A stretch of DNA of 64,000 nt. It comes from Chaetorhynchus papuensis. Its lineage: Eukaryota > Chordata > Aves > Passeriformes > Rhipiduridae. The translations under genes were made by a program, and so were the position numbers. Position 1 is the stretch's first letter. Each line of letters opens with the position of its first letter. The notes under the pieces were generated by a model. The model did no database searches. It was not told the DNA's origin and was given only the letters and a program-made list of their open reading frames with translations. The stretch is from the NCBI GenBank assembly GCA_013396525.1, contig VWYX01000785.1, positions 124,001 through 188,000 on the forward strand. Direction: 5' to 3'. Positions 11,568-23,410 of this stretch are shown here, in pieces.

Positions 11568-13014
11568 TCTTTTTTTTTTCTCATCCTTCCATTCCATTCA
11601 TTGGTTTCAGCTCCTCAGTTTTACAACAGCTCAGGCTGTTTCTCTCACCATAACTGATTTCACTCTGCTCTCACCAACACAGCCCCTGTCCCCTTCCTGA
11701 GGTCCAGTGGCCAAGCCCTTGCCAGCTGCAATTTCCATGAGGGAGATGAGTCAGTGGACCCTGAGCAGTTGCCTGCCCTCCATCTTTCATTTAATGGCTC
11801 TTATTCAAAACTTTTGGGGAGGGCACGGGGAGGACGAAAGATGTCCCATTTGATTTGGGTATCTTTGTATTAATTTTCCTACTGCAGTAGCACTGAACAG
11901 CTGTGGGTGTGGATCACTGTGACTTTGCACTAATATAGATCAAGTATCAGTTTTGGACCCCAGTTTCTCTTCCTTTTGTGACCTCTCTAAGAGCAGAACT
12001 AGAAAATACAATCCAATTTTACACACTGAGTTGTCTGCTACTCTTCTCCAGATGCATGCTGTGGCAGGCAGGATACAGAGCAACCAAGACCTGTTTTCAG
12101 AGTGATGGCCTCTGAAGCACTGCTTCTGTGTCAAGACTGTATCTTTCTGTGGTTTCCCAGAAAAATTCAAGCAGCACACATGTCAAGGGAGCTCTGGTTT
12201 GCAAATGGAAAGGCTGGAGTAAGGGAGTTGTTTTAATGTTTATCTTCCTCCAAAAAAAATTGCTGCTTCTGATGGGAGCTGGTTGTTCTGATGTTGATCT
12301 GGTCATAACTTCGAAGCCTTGAACATGGCTTGAGTCACCTCTGATGCCTTTAGTTCACTGAATTCAGTTTACTCATTTTTGGTGAGTCTCTGGTTTGCAA
12401 ATAATGGTTGATTCTAAGAAATATTACATCTCTAAGTGAGGAAAAAAGTCACTCTTCTTTGAATATGTTGATCAGTTGAGATCAGTCTGTCCCGTGGATG
12501 GTCTCTGTGAACATGTATCCACATCATAAAATGGCCATGCAATTTAGCATGACAGGCAACAGGCATTTTAGAGGTTATTGAGGGGATACACTGGCTGATC
12601 TGCCTGTGAGAGCTTGCACAGATCCTGGCTCAGCCTGTGTTTTTGTGTTTCTGCCTCTCTTACACTAACTAGCAATAAAAATTTAAGCTGTGTAGCAAAA
12701 TTTCTTTCGTTTCAGGGGCCAGGCAAACGTTCCGGGTTTTGTGTTTATTTATAGGAGATGAACTTGCTTGTGAGATGGGTTTTGTAAAATTGGATCCAGC
12801 TTTACCCAGAGCTGAGCCAGATCCATGGCTTGCATTACTGACAGCTGGTTTTCATGGGAAATATGCTCCTGGTTCAGAGGAGCACAGGACACGGAGGACA
12901 GCGGTGAGGATGCAAGAGGGGATGCAGAAGACACGTGGCCCTGGGTTTCCCTTACCCAAGTAGAGTCCTTTGGTGTTGGACTAACAGGACAAGGAAGAGC
13001 ATGAGCTTGTAGAG
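11568..13014. other. Unique non-coding sequence
   Basis: After a short T run at 11570-11579 there is about 1.4 kb in which I recognise nothing. Open frames are short and unrelated to known proteins. Confidence 0.55.
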
Positions 13015-13295
13015 AGGTGAGAGTTGGTTTCTTTGAGGGGACCAGAGGAAATGGCTCCAAGTTGTGCCAGGGGAGGTTTAGATTGGATATCAGTAAAAAT
13101 TTCTTCACTGAAAGGGCTGTCAAGAATTGGAACAGGCTGCCCAGGGCAGTGGTGGAATCACCATCCCTGAAGGGATTTAAAAGATGTGTAGATGTGGCAC
13201 TGAGGGACATGGTTTAGTGGTGGGATTGGCGGTGCGGGGTTGAGGTTTAGGCTTGATGATCTTAGAGCTATTTTCCAATCTAAATGGTTTTATGA
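13015..13295 (+). mobile_element. CR1 LINE 3' end
   Basis: A plus-strand CR1 3' end reads through 'gaggggaccagaggaaatgg', 'gtgccaggggaggtttag', 'aaaaatttcttcactgaaag', 'ggaacaggctgcccagggca', 'ggacatggtttagtggtggg' and 'gatgatcttagagct' to a worn tail 'ggttttatga'. About 280 bases remain, all from the 3' untranslated part. The body is well preserved, more so than the fragments at 748 and 6735, so it is a younger insertion than those. Confidence 0.93.
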
Positions 13296-14944
13296 GGGGT
13301 GAGGATGCAGGACTGTTTTGAGGTGATGAGCTGGCCCTAAACCAAACACAAAACTCCATGCAGATCACAGAAACCTCCAACATGCAAAAATGCCAGCAGT
13401 GATATGTCAGGCAGGGGTGGCCTTCACTGTCATGAAGGTTGGTTAGACATCAGCTCTTCAAGGTCAGCATGGATGCTCACATTAATGAAGTTACAGTATC
13501 ATCCACGTGGCCTTTTGGGACTTGGCCCTGGCCTGTCTCTGATGGCGGGCATTTGCTCCTGGGACCTACATCCCACCTACACCATCCTAGGTGCTGAAGG
13601 TCGGGCCACCAACCACTATCCCATTGCCATGTGGCCTGACCCCAAACCCCATTCGCTTTCAAAGCCCTGGGAGAGAAGGACGTTTTGTTCAGCAGTGTTT
13701 GTGGAGGTGGTCCCAGTGCCTGGGAGGGGATTGTGCTCTCTGGGTTGGGGTGCTTTATCTCCTCTTGCCCGTGCTCTGTGTTGGTTCCTTGGTTGTGAGC
13801 CGTCATCCTGGGAAATATATGGGTGCCTGTTTGCCATTTGTGGAGCACTGCTGCTCCGATGACACAGCATACATTACCCACAGGTTCACTGGAGGACGGT
13901 GAAGGTGATTAGGAACGGAAGAAAGTTGTTTTTCTTCCAGCAACTTGAGAGCCAAATCGTAAAAAGTGAAATGTGCTTGGGTGGCTCTAGCTGTGCCCAC
14001 ACTGCTGGGTATGGGCTGGGCTGGGACACCCTGGCCTGTCCTTGGCAGCTTTGTTTTTTTAATTTAGACTCTCTTAATACAAATGTCCCACCCCAGATGT
14101 CACACAGCCAGCTGAATCTGCTCTCTCCCAGCTTAATGCTGTCCAACAGCAACATGTCTGATTTCCCAGCATGTGCCCTGGGACATGTCTGTTTTCATGC
14201 CCAACCCTGCGCATGTGGTGCTGCGAGTGATGGTGACCCTGATGCCGTGGCACTGGCACTTCTTCACTCTCAGCCACGGCAGGTCCCCAAAGCTTTGAAA
14301 ATCTCCTTTAAAGCCTCTCTGGGCTGTGCATCTCCCTCTGATCGGGCTCACACGAGCTGGATATCTTGGGACACGACAGGCTCATCACGAGGAGATGCTG
14401 CTCGCACTAATGAGTTTCATGTCTTGCTACAGTGGATGGTAATTAAAGGGGGTTGATGAGACGGAGCCTGCGGGCACGGGTGGTCGGTGTGGGGGTGAGG
14501 AAAGAAGCTGCTGAGGAACGGCGCTGGGTGCGGAGGGACGAGCTTTTCTCAGAGCGTCACACTAGAGGGTGCCAGATGGCTTTCCTCCTCGCTGCTGCCT
14601 TCCCTCGCTCACACTTGGACAGACTTGGCTTTGTGCGTATTGAAGGCTCCTTCCACCCCCTAAATGCTCACTGTGTGCACACAGAATTGCTGCTAACTGG
14701 GTGCAGAGTACTGGCAACCCCAAAAACTGTGCCGTGGACATGTGGTGTTCTCCTCTGCACAGCTTTTCTTGGTCCCAAGGCCAGAGCTGCATCTTGAGAT
14801 TCAGCAGTGGCTAAACATAAAATTGGTCTGATTGTGGGGTGTGCATTGACCTGACAGCAGGAAGCATTCCTGGTCTTCAATAGGGAGCCCAGAGGCTGCC
14901 ATGGTCCTGGATAGGGAGCCACAGCAGGAAAGTTGGCAGTTATC
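13296..14944. other. Unique non-coding sequence
   Basis: I recognise no gene or repeat. Frames of 152 and 185 codons (13404-13862 and 13899-14456 plus) match no known protein and overlap comparable frames on the opposite strand. The 14340-14560 part is somewhat richer in CpG than its surroundings. Confidence 0.5.
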
Positions 14945-15560
14945 CCCTTTTATGCTACGGCAGGTTCATGCGCTTCCCTGTGGATCCTCTCCAGTCAGTA
15001 CCTCCCACAACTCTGATGGGATGCTGCTGTCCATCCATGTGGCCCTTTTCCCTGTCCTCTAGACCATAAACCAGCACCTCTTGTTCTCCTGTGCTCTGGA
15101 GATGTTCCTCCCACGGGCAGGAGGTTGAACTTGTTCCTCTGGATTTCCTTCTTGCTGCTTTCAGATGCATTTCAGGCTGAGGCCTGTCTGAATTCTGCTC
15201 CTGTCCTCTTGAACACTTGCAATCCTTCAGGACTTGATCCCACCAGCCATTTTACAAGTAAGTTCTCCACCCTTCATCGAAGGCATCAATCAAGACGTTG
15301 GCCAGGCCCAGATCTGGGGCAAACCTCTGCAGGTTTGGGAGTGAGCCATCACTAACCACTTTGCATCTTGTCTTTCAACCACTTGTGTCTTTACCTCCAT
15401 AGCTTTTCTACAACCTGGGGCCATCACCTTTGTGGGCCCAAAGCATCCACAGGATCAATTAACCAAGATCCATGGATCTTCCCATGGACACTACTGAGCA
15501 GTCACAGTCCTTCAAGGACAATCTCACCCCGGTGGGAGTCTAGGCCAAGCTTTTTGAAGT
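14945..15560 (-). mobile_element. Possible ancient CR1 ORF2 remnant
   Basis: On the minus strand this stretch can be laid, with many gaps, along the CR1 region that follows the reverse transcriptase core. The plus-strand block 'cacccttcatcgaaggcatc' at about 15269-15288, followed by 'aatcaagacgttggccagg', corresponds to the place where CR1 encodes 'NIFINDLDEG'. The block near 15110-15140 ('cacgggcaggaggttgaact') sits where 'LMEFNK' would be. The match is patchy and I cannot compute a score. Unique sequence is the alternative. Confidence 0.4.
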
Positions 15561-16139
15561 GACTGTAATTCACGAGGACAGCAGCTTTTCCTTCCAAACT
15601 GGTTGATGGGTGTGTTTAGTGCATACAACTCTCATCGACATTAACTGGAAGCCCCTTGGAAGTATCTCTCCTTCCCAGAAAGATGGGGTTGACTCTGCTG
15701 ATCCCTGCAGGCATGAGATTTTCTCCTAATTTGAGACATGTATAGTCCATAAAAGAAGGGGAAGTATATGAGACAGATGGGAGAAAATAATTATTAACTT
15801 CAAATCCCTTGAACTGCAATCCTACCCATGCACAAACACACTCTTTGTCACATTCCAAGCAGAGATTTTACTCCCCAAATGCCTGTAAGGACTCCCGCTC
15901 CATAAAATCTCTAGTAATAGAGGTTGGATGTTTCAGGGGTGGGTGGCAAACTATTGGGTAGGTAAAGCTGCATAAAGGTAAATTAAACACAACCTGATTC
16001 CTGAATACCAGCAGGATAAATGTTCCCTCAGTGAGGTCCAGCTCCACTCATGGCCACTGTGCACGGTTCCAGGGATGGCTTTCCTTCTTCCTTCTGTTGC
16101 TGCCACTGTTGGAGCCAGACCTGTGTGTTACCTCTTTCT
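15561..16139. other. Unique non-coding sequence
   Basis: Nothing is recognised in this stretch. Confidence 0.5.
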
Positions 16140-16335
16140 CGCCCCACGTGGGTAAATTAGAGCAGAAATGATGTGGGGTGTAATCAAAGCTGCCAATTAG
16201 AATTATGTTCGGTTATATACAATAAGCCTAATTAGAACCCGGTGTAGACTTGCTGGAACTCAATGAATTTGCACCCTGGATGAATGTGGCCCCGTGTTTT
16301 CACGCCATTTGCATGTGTTTGCAAATGGCTAATGT
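16140..16335. promoter_or_regulatory. Candidate regulatory element with palindromic motifs
   Basis: Within 190 bases lie five motifs. They are a perfect 10-base palindrome around an E-box (CCCACGTGGG, 16143-16152), a TCF/LEF-type ATCAAAG (16183-16189), a homeodomain-type CAATTAG (16194-16200), a CTAATTAG palindrome (16228-16235), and a 10-base perfect inverted repeat (GCCATTTGCA at 16304-16313, TGCAAATGGC at 16320-16329, 6-base spacer). Each arm of the inverted repeat carries most of a POU octamer, and the left one gives the full ATTTGCAT. The composition resembles developmental enhancers. Conservation has not been tested. Confidence 0.35.
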
Positions 16336-17692
16336 GTGACAACCCAGTGGCATCACAGAACAATGAAGGAAGGCGAGATGTGTCTTCTATCCTATCCTCT
16401 CTGCTTGCTTCTTCATCCAGCATTTTGCATCCATATTTTCCCACTTTCATTTTAGAGTCTGGATACTATCAGGAATGACTGGCTTATTTAAACATCTCAT
16501 CTGACCTTTCTAGAGGTTTTAGTAATGCTGTTTTATCATCCTCTGATCTTCAGAGGGCTGAGAAAGGACTTCCCCTTAGTTGATCAAAAACCTCCTGCCA
16601 TATATGCATTGCTCCTTACAACAAGCCAAGCTCAGAGGGATTTTGGAAGCAGCTGTGGGTCCTACTTCTCACTGCTGTGTCAGCTCATTCTCTCTGGAGG
16701 TGAATCTTTCAGACCAGTGCTCAGCAGAAACAGCACCTTTCTTCCCAGGTTGTCATGGTGCTGTTAGCGAAGGTGTTTGATGAGTGACTTGTGGCTTGGT
16801 GAGCAGCAAGAGGATGTCACTTGTCCTGTGGTTTCTCCATCAGGCTCAGCTTGTGTCCTGACCCATGTCCCTTGTCCCTGCATGGATCAGAGTGGCAGCA
16901 TCCCACTGGAATAAGGGCAAGGAACCTGCCAAGAGACTTGGGGGCCGCTGGCTGGAGGCCCCATAGAAATTTTCTTTCATTTTCCAAAACATTGCCTGGG
17001 ACTGGCTGCTGAGTACCACAACTTTACTCTCCAATTCAGCATAATTGCTTTAATTTTTCTTATGATTGCGTCAGAATAAAATTCAAGGTATTCTCCTTCT
17101 CCTTCCTAAACTGATATCTCACTGTTTGAAAAAAACAGTGTCACTTCTCTTGTGCACCCCTACCTAGTGGGGTCCTCTAATCCTACCAAATTTTGTAAGC
17201 TTTAAATAGTCATGCTTAAAATGCAAAGGAGGGAAAAATGGGAGTGTTCCCTTATTTCAGCACTGTTGCAGCCTGGCCTCCCCATTGTCAATGATCAGGG
17301 ATGTCTCTTAGGTTACGGTGGTACAGGAAACAGATGTCCAGGACTCTGCAGTCTACAAAGTGTATGGCCAAGGCTTTGAAATAAGTTATTCTTATTGTGA
17401 TTCTTGTTTATAACACCAGATTCATTGTTTGTAATTTTGTTCAGTGGCATCCAATCAATAGCAGACAATAAAATATTATTTCGAGTGGTGTAGACATTCC
17501 ACGAGAATGTGATTGATTGCTTTAATTTCTGCCTTCCTCAGTGTTTTTACTAAGCCCTGTCTTCATTTCTTTCATTCTGCCTAGTTCTCTTCAGCATCAG
17601 TTGTTAAATAAAGTGACATATTTATTATATCAGCTTTATTTGACAGATTGCGGGGCGACATATTTCAGATTAATTTTTTCATTTATAGATGT
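16336..17692. other. Unique non-coding sequence
   Basis: No gene or repeat is recognised. The segment is AT-rich towards its right end. Confidence 0.5.
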
Positions 17693-17752
17693 ATATATGT
17701 GTGTGTGTGAAATTATACATATATATAAACACACTGTATAAAATCAGTGTGT
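17693..17752. repeat. Short TA/TG microsatellite with inverted repeat
   Basis: Alternating TATATGTGTGTGTGTG-type sequence is followed by ATACATATATATA. An 8-base perfect inverted repeat then follows, ACACACTG at 17729-17736 and CAGTGTGT at 17745-17752, with an 8-base loop. It is probably a byproduct of the dinucleotide tract. Confidence 0.7.
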
Positions 17753-19906
17753 GCCTGAATATACTGAAGGCCAGAATTTCCAGGCACAACTGGAGATTTT
17801 AGGTGGTGGTTTCAGCTGCCTAAATTGACACCCTTTGACTAGTCTAAAATCAATTTTCAGCAAGTATATGATCATGCAATTTAAGTGACAAGGTTAGTGT
17901 GTGTAATATGAAGTTCTCAGTGGTCAGGTGAGGTTTATTATCTCTTCAGATGGCTGCAGAAACAGACCACATGAACACTCCTGCTTTTCCATTCCTGACA
18001 GGATATCTTAACAGCCCACCACCAAGAATTTTTATAGTAAAACAAGCCCTGTAAGGTGTCTTTAACAAGTGTTTTACAGAGATATTTCAGAAATGTCTGG
18101 AAAAGTTCCTTTTTGTCAAAAATCCAGGGAATTTTTTGGAGCTATTTCTGGTAATCATCAAACCCTCTTGGAGCACCTTTGTTCCTGTAAATCTGGTGTG
18201 TGCAGGGCATGGAGATTAAAATCAAGCTCTTTGGGTGGTGTACATTGACTTAATCCACTTATTCCATATAAGGATATTGGCCCTGAGATTTAGTGCACCT
18301 CCTAAATTACAGCCTAAATGAGCTCTTTCACTCATAAATATTGCATGCCTTTAAGTCAGGTGCTCCAGAACCTTAACAGCCTGTCCCAGTAATCCACTGC
18401 TGTGGGGAACATGACAGCTGCTTCCAGCTTTAGCTGGTCTTGATATTGGGCTGTAAATCCTAGCCTTGGTGGAGGACTGAGCATTGCTTCAAAATGTGCC
18501 CACTGTGCTTTGGGTAAGGAATTTCGTAGCTGGAGAACATCTGGGTGCTGTTAAACATCCATTCTTGATCCTCAGACGACTCCTTCTTTTTTTTGTGCTG
18601 AGTTTCACATTTAAAATGGCAATTGTCTGAACTTGTTTAGCAATTTAGGATGTTCTCATAGCAGGGAGGCATTAAAGACTACAGAGGCTCTGAACCGCAT
18701 ATTGAAAATGGAGCACATTCATGTTTCTTTCCTAATCCTTTCAAAATGTTGTTGGAATAGGGTTTAAGCCCAGCCATCTCCCTTTTCATGAACATAGCTT
18801 GTTGTCTCTGAGCTTAAAAAAACCCCACAACCACCAAACAACCAACAAATAAATCCTATTACTCCAGAATATGATTAGTGTTCTGGTTTGAGTTATAAAT
18901 CCCCTTCATTTAAAATGCACTGTTGCTACAAGTTAGGATTTGAAAGTACAATCATGCAAATGCCATTTGCAATGTTTTCACTCTAGTAACCTTGGCAATA
19001 CTGCAAACACCTCTCCTGTTTGATACACACAGGTTGGGAATCTCAATTGTAAAGCAGAGAGGGGGATACTGCCAATTTGTGCTGCTCCTGGGAGGGGAAG
19101 AGGTCATTCCTGGGGTAAAATTTGGCTGCTGCAGGAGCCATCCCTTTTTAGTCCACCCCATTCTGGATACTGGTGCTTTGTTTTATGTTGTTTTATGCTG
19201 GCTATATCCAGCTTTACAATATTTAAGCCCCTTGTATAAATCAAGATCACGGAGCATAAATATTTATCAGCACAAGAAATATACTGCACAGGAGACAAGC
19301 TCGGGAACAGAACAGGCCAAGTATTGCTCATAAAGGTGAAACCAGTGGGTTACATTTTCATACCATCCAGAATTAATGTAAAGCAGCCACAGACCCAAGC
19401 ACCTTAATTCCCTCTCGGTTTGATATTAAACATCCCAGAACAGCATGGATATTCACACTGAGGCCAGCTGTTCCTCAGGGCTGGTGCAGAGGACCAGTGG
19501 GGCTTCCCTTGGGCGCATCTTCCTTCTGAACAAAGCTCCACCTCCTGCAGGCTCCCAGCCCCAAACGTGGGCCCTGTCCAGCACTGCTTGACCTGCCCAC
19601 GATGACTGGTGGTTGTTTTTGGTGGCCCTGGCAAGGCTGGTCAGACCTGACCACTGTTGCTTTGCTGCCTGGTGAAGTGTGGAGGTGCCAGAATTTCTTC
19701 TTGCAGGTGAGAAATGAAGCCCCTGTAAGACGTGGCTGGAACCTTGTCTTTGCCAGCCATTCCCTACTGACAGACAAGCTGGTCTGACACTTCCCCTCCC
19801 TAGAGGCTCCTTCCTGATGTTGATTTTCTGACAGCAGCCTCTCTGGAAATTCCTGCACCCACCTTTTCCAGGCCATGGTTTGCTGCTCCTGGACGCCAGC
19901 CCTGCT
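17753..19906. other. Unique non-coding sequence
   Basis: No gene or dispersed repeat is recognised. An A/C-rich run at about 18817-18854 (aaaaccccacaacc and similar) looks like simple sequence. Confidence 0.5.
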
Positions 19907-19990
19907 CATAGAATCAGAATCATTAAGGTTGGAAAAGGTCTTTAAGATCATCAAGTCCAATTGTCAGTTGTCGCTGAACCTGGGACACCA
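19907..19990 (-). mobile_element. CR1 LINE 3' tail fragment, minus strand
   Basis: The plus strand reads 'tcatagaatcagaatcatta', 'aggttggaaaaggtcttt' and 'agatcatcaagtccaat', which is the reverse complement of a CR1 3' end. The element is truncated within about 85 bases. It sits 36 bases to the left of a second, longer minus-strand CR1 copy of a different subfamily. Confidence 0.88.
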
Positions 19991-20026
19991 AAACCTGTTG
20001 CACTTTGGAGAGCAAACAAGACCAAA

Positions 20027-20790
20027 GAATCACAGAATCACAGAATGGGTCAGGTTGAAAGGACCTCTGTGGGTCATCTGGTCCAATGTCCCAGTTCAAT
20101 CAGGGTCATCCCAAAGCACAGGGCATAGGATTGTGTCCAGATGGTTCTGGAATATCCCCAGTGAGGAAGCCTCCACATTATCCCTGGTCAATCTGTTCCA
20201 GTGCTTGGTCACTGCATAATAAAGAAGTTCTTCCTCATGTTCAGGTGGAGCTTCCTCAGTATCAGTTTCTGCCCATTGGCTCTTTTCCTGTTGCTGGCAC
20301 CACCAAGAAAAGCCTGGTCCATCTTCTTGGCACCCACCCTTTAGATATTTATACACATTGATGAGGCCTCCTCTCAGCTGCCTCTTCTCAAGACTGAACA
20401 TCTCCCTCAGCCTTTCATCATGAGGAACATTCTCCAGACCCTTGACCAAAGTAGTGGCTCTCTGCTGGAGCTGCTCCAGGAGCTCTTTGTCTCTCCCGTA
20501 CTGGGCAGCCCAGAGCTGAGCACAGCACTCCAGATGAGCCTCACCAGGGCTGAGCAGAGGGGCAGGATCACCTCCCTAAACCTGCTGGCAATGCTTTTTC
20601 TAAGACGTGGCAAGATTCCATGGGCCTTGGCCCCAAGGGCACTGCAGGCTCAGTTTGTTGTCTGCCAGGACCCCCAGGCATCAGTGCCTCAGCTCCTGTT
20701 GCTTTCATTTTGGGTCCCTAAATATTGGAGGCCACTTGCAGCTCTGCCTCTGCTGCCAGAGGTGCCTGCAGGATCCAGGAAGGGATCAAC
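20027..20790 (-). mobile_element. CR1 LINE, 760-bp 3' portion, minus strand
   Basis: The longest CR1 copy in the window. Reading the plus strand, the tail 'gaatcacagaatcacagaat' opens the copy. Typical blocks follow: 'gaggcctcctctcagctgcc' near 20364, 'ctgctggagctgctccagga' near 20463, 'ctgggcagcccagagctgag' near 20501, 'cagcactccagatgagcctc' near 20524, and the stretch around 20620 that in the sense direction reads like CR1 'ccaaggcc'. On the minus strand these run in CR1 order to the octamer tail (attctgtg)2. Frames on both strands are short and broken, so no reverse transcriptase is encoded. The left end of the homology, at about 20790, is approximate. Confidence 0.93.
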
Positions 20791-23335
20791 CATGGAAAAT
20801 GCCCCTTCTGAGATCTCCAAGAGCCTGCCTGGGAGATGTTCTCTCTGCTTCAGTCATAGAAAGAAAGCAGAAATGAACAGAAAAGGTGAAAATGTATGAA
20901 GACTTTTAAGGAACAAACCCCAGTGTTATATGCATGTGTGTCTGCAGGAAAAAGTATTGCTCAATAGAAGTATCAAATCTGACCTTACAGATATTCATGG
21001 CTGCTTGAACTTCAGCTGATTTACAGCACTGAATGTATTAGCAAAAGCGTGAGTTAAAACTTAGTCTTTTCTTATGCAGTTCACATGATAATCTCCTGAG
21101 GTCTGGAAAATTCATCCAGAGCTGTAGAAGAATGGAAGGTGCATACCTTGAATGTAGCTGCAGAAATGGAGCAGAACTAGAGATACAAGAGCTTGGCTGA
21201 ACTCAGGAGGTGGCCGTGTGGCCAGTTGCACACATCCTCATGTGCTTCCCACCTCCACACAAGCAGAGCAGGAGGGAGTCCCTGGGCTGCGTATGAGAGC
21301 AAAGAGTGCCTTGAGGGCAGAAAGCAGAACTTGGGGGTGGGTTTTGGAGCAAAGGGCTCTTGAATTCCTGTACAAGGGGATGCCATCGCGTGCCCTGCAG
21401 TTCTGCGGTGCACACTTCACTTGGAAAGATTTCACTTTGAAACAAAACTCCTTCCCTGCATCTTTTTGGCATGAGCATGACAGTACTCCACGGCTGGGCA
21501 GAGGCTGGGCAGGGGCTGTCTGGGGGCCCTTCCTGCCTCGGCGAGGGCTCTTTGTGTGACCATTGTTTTGCATTGCCTTTTCAGACAGCATTTTGCAGCC
21601 TTTAGCATTGTTGGAGTTCTATAGCAGAGTCAGATGTTATTCGGTTTGTTGTAGGAGAAAGTTTTATGGCACAATTTAGCTGTAGCTCTGCCCTCCCCCT
21701 CTTCCCCACCTTGTTTTTCTTCAGAAAGGGAAAGGACCTGCACGATGCTGTTTGTCAGGGTGGGAGAGGTCTCCTGACCACGCTCACTGTCCTTTCCTGC
21801 TCAAGCAGGAAATGCACTTGGGTAATAATTTCATGCACATGTAGGATAGGTTTTTCTTCCTTCTGTGGTCTGCAGATGATCCTGTCTGTATCTGTGGGCT
21901 TTGAGGGAGATTCACCCCACCCCACACAGATACCCAGCACCCCAGGGACCAGGCGTCGTGCTCATAAAACTTTTCCACTGTGGGGATCATGTTTTCCACC
22001 AGTCTCCACACAAGCATGCCCAGTCCTCCCACCATCACCCGTGGCACAGGGAGGCTCAAAGTGTTGGATACACTCCCCTGTGTCCACTGCAGTCGTCCCA
22101 GATTGAAGGGGCAATTTGGGAAATAGTGAGCGTTTCTAGTGCAAAACCATTACTCGGAAAACAATCATTCATCATTTTGGAAAATCATGCTTTGAGCAAG
22201 GGAGAAATAAGGCACTGAACCAGGCTTATTGTTGTCAGGCTGCTTAATGTCTGTTCTCCAGCAGCTTCCCCAGGATTACAGCCCACCTGATAAGACCTGA
22301 TAAGATCTCAGCTGTGCTTGGAGACTGTCTCTGGGATGCTGAGATACTTCAGGATCTGTGGTCATGTTGTCTGTGGCTGACTGGCTTCTGGTTAAAAAGC
22401 CACCTGGAAGTCAACACATGTGCTTTATGGACCTGTTGAAATCCTCCCTTAAAGCCTGTCAGGTCAGTATTATGAAATTCAAAAGGGTTTGGAGTAGGAT
22501 GTCTGGAAGCAGACACCTTCCAGGTACTGCAGCCACGGGGGTGAAGCATGCAGCCCCTGGAAACAAAGACACTCTTTGGGTGCTCTCCTGTTTATGGAAA
22601 CCTCATAAAATTCAATGAAAATAGGAGCAAGAGCATTCTCTAAGCATCAGATACAAAGCTGTGTCTTGTTCTGCATACTGTAGAATTTAATACAGATAAA
22701 GATTTCTTCCATGAGTGTCATTAACAACTTATTTTCTGTTAAGTTCAGTTGTCAGGGTCTGAAACAGAAAACATACAGCTGCTACTACAACATGTAGAGC
22801 ATCCTCCTAAGGATTTTTTTCCTCTGTTATCCATAAAAGAAGTGTGTTCCCAATCAGTTAAGGCTTCCCTTTCTTCAGATTTTCCATTCTCCCCTAATCC
22901 TCCTGTTGCCAGAGGTCTTCAGTCAGCTACAAAGAAAATGCCTCCACTTTGTGGCTTAGGATTCAAAATTCACCCTCTAAACAAAATTACCCAGACATGA
23001 TTTAGTGTTTTTGAGAGACATTGCAGTGTTGAAACAACAATGTGCAAACACATCTTGTCTAGTGCTTGTATTGTGGACAAATCCCAAATCATGAGCTCCT
23101 GCAAGAAAAAGGGCTGGAGGGAAAATTTCCATGCATGCTGGCAATGCAACAGGCATGCTAATTAGCTGGGCTGTTTGCTGCTCTGGATCTCAAAGGACCT
23201 GGGTCTGCCCAGGGATTTCTTAATTCTTTCCCTCATTTCCCTTTTGTTTAGTTGCTTTGCTTTTTTCTTCTGGCCTTCACCTGTTTGTTCTTGTGGGAAC
23301 AGCTATTAAAGACTCTGAAGAGGCCTGTCAGTGAG
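20791..23335. other. Unique non-coding sequence
   Basis: No gene or repeat family is recognised. A 10-base unit CCTGATAAGA is perfectly duplicated at 22286-22295 and 22296-22305 and contains GATA-type sites. Confidence 0.5.
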
Positions 23336-23410
23336 TAATTGCTAGCACCCAGTAATTAGTTGAACTAATCAGAAGTGGTTAATTGTGATGGGATAATAAA
23401 TGTAGTAGTC
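23336..23410. promoter_or_regulatory. Homeodomain-motif cluster with 15-base palindrome
   Basis: Several TAATT/AATTA cores lie within 75 bases, around a perfect odd-length palindrome ATTAGTT-G-AACTAAT at 23355-23369. This could be a transcription-factor site cluster, but AT-rich chance is a real alternative. Confidence 0.22.

Noticed and set aside
11192..11653. Open frames across the pentanucleotide array
   Set aside because: They are translations of the repeat and of Ns.
13899..14456. 185-codon plus-strand frame
   Set aside because: No recognisable domain, and similar frames lie on the minus strand. Chance in moderately GC-rich DNA is sufficient.
19475..19960. 161-codon minus-strand frame
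   Set aside because: It runs into a CR1 tail at its upstream end and matches no protein.
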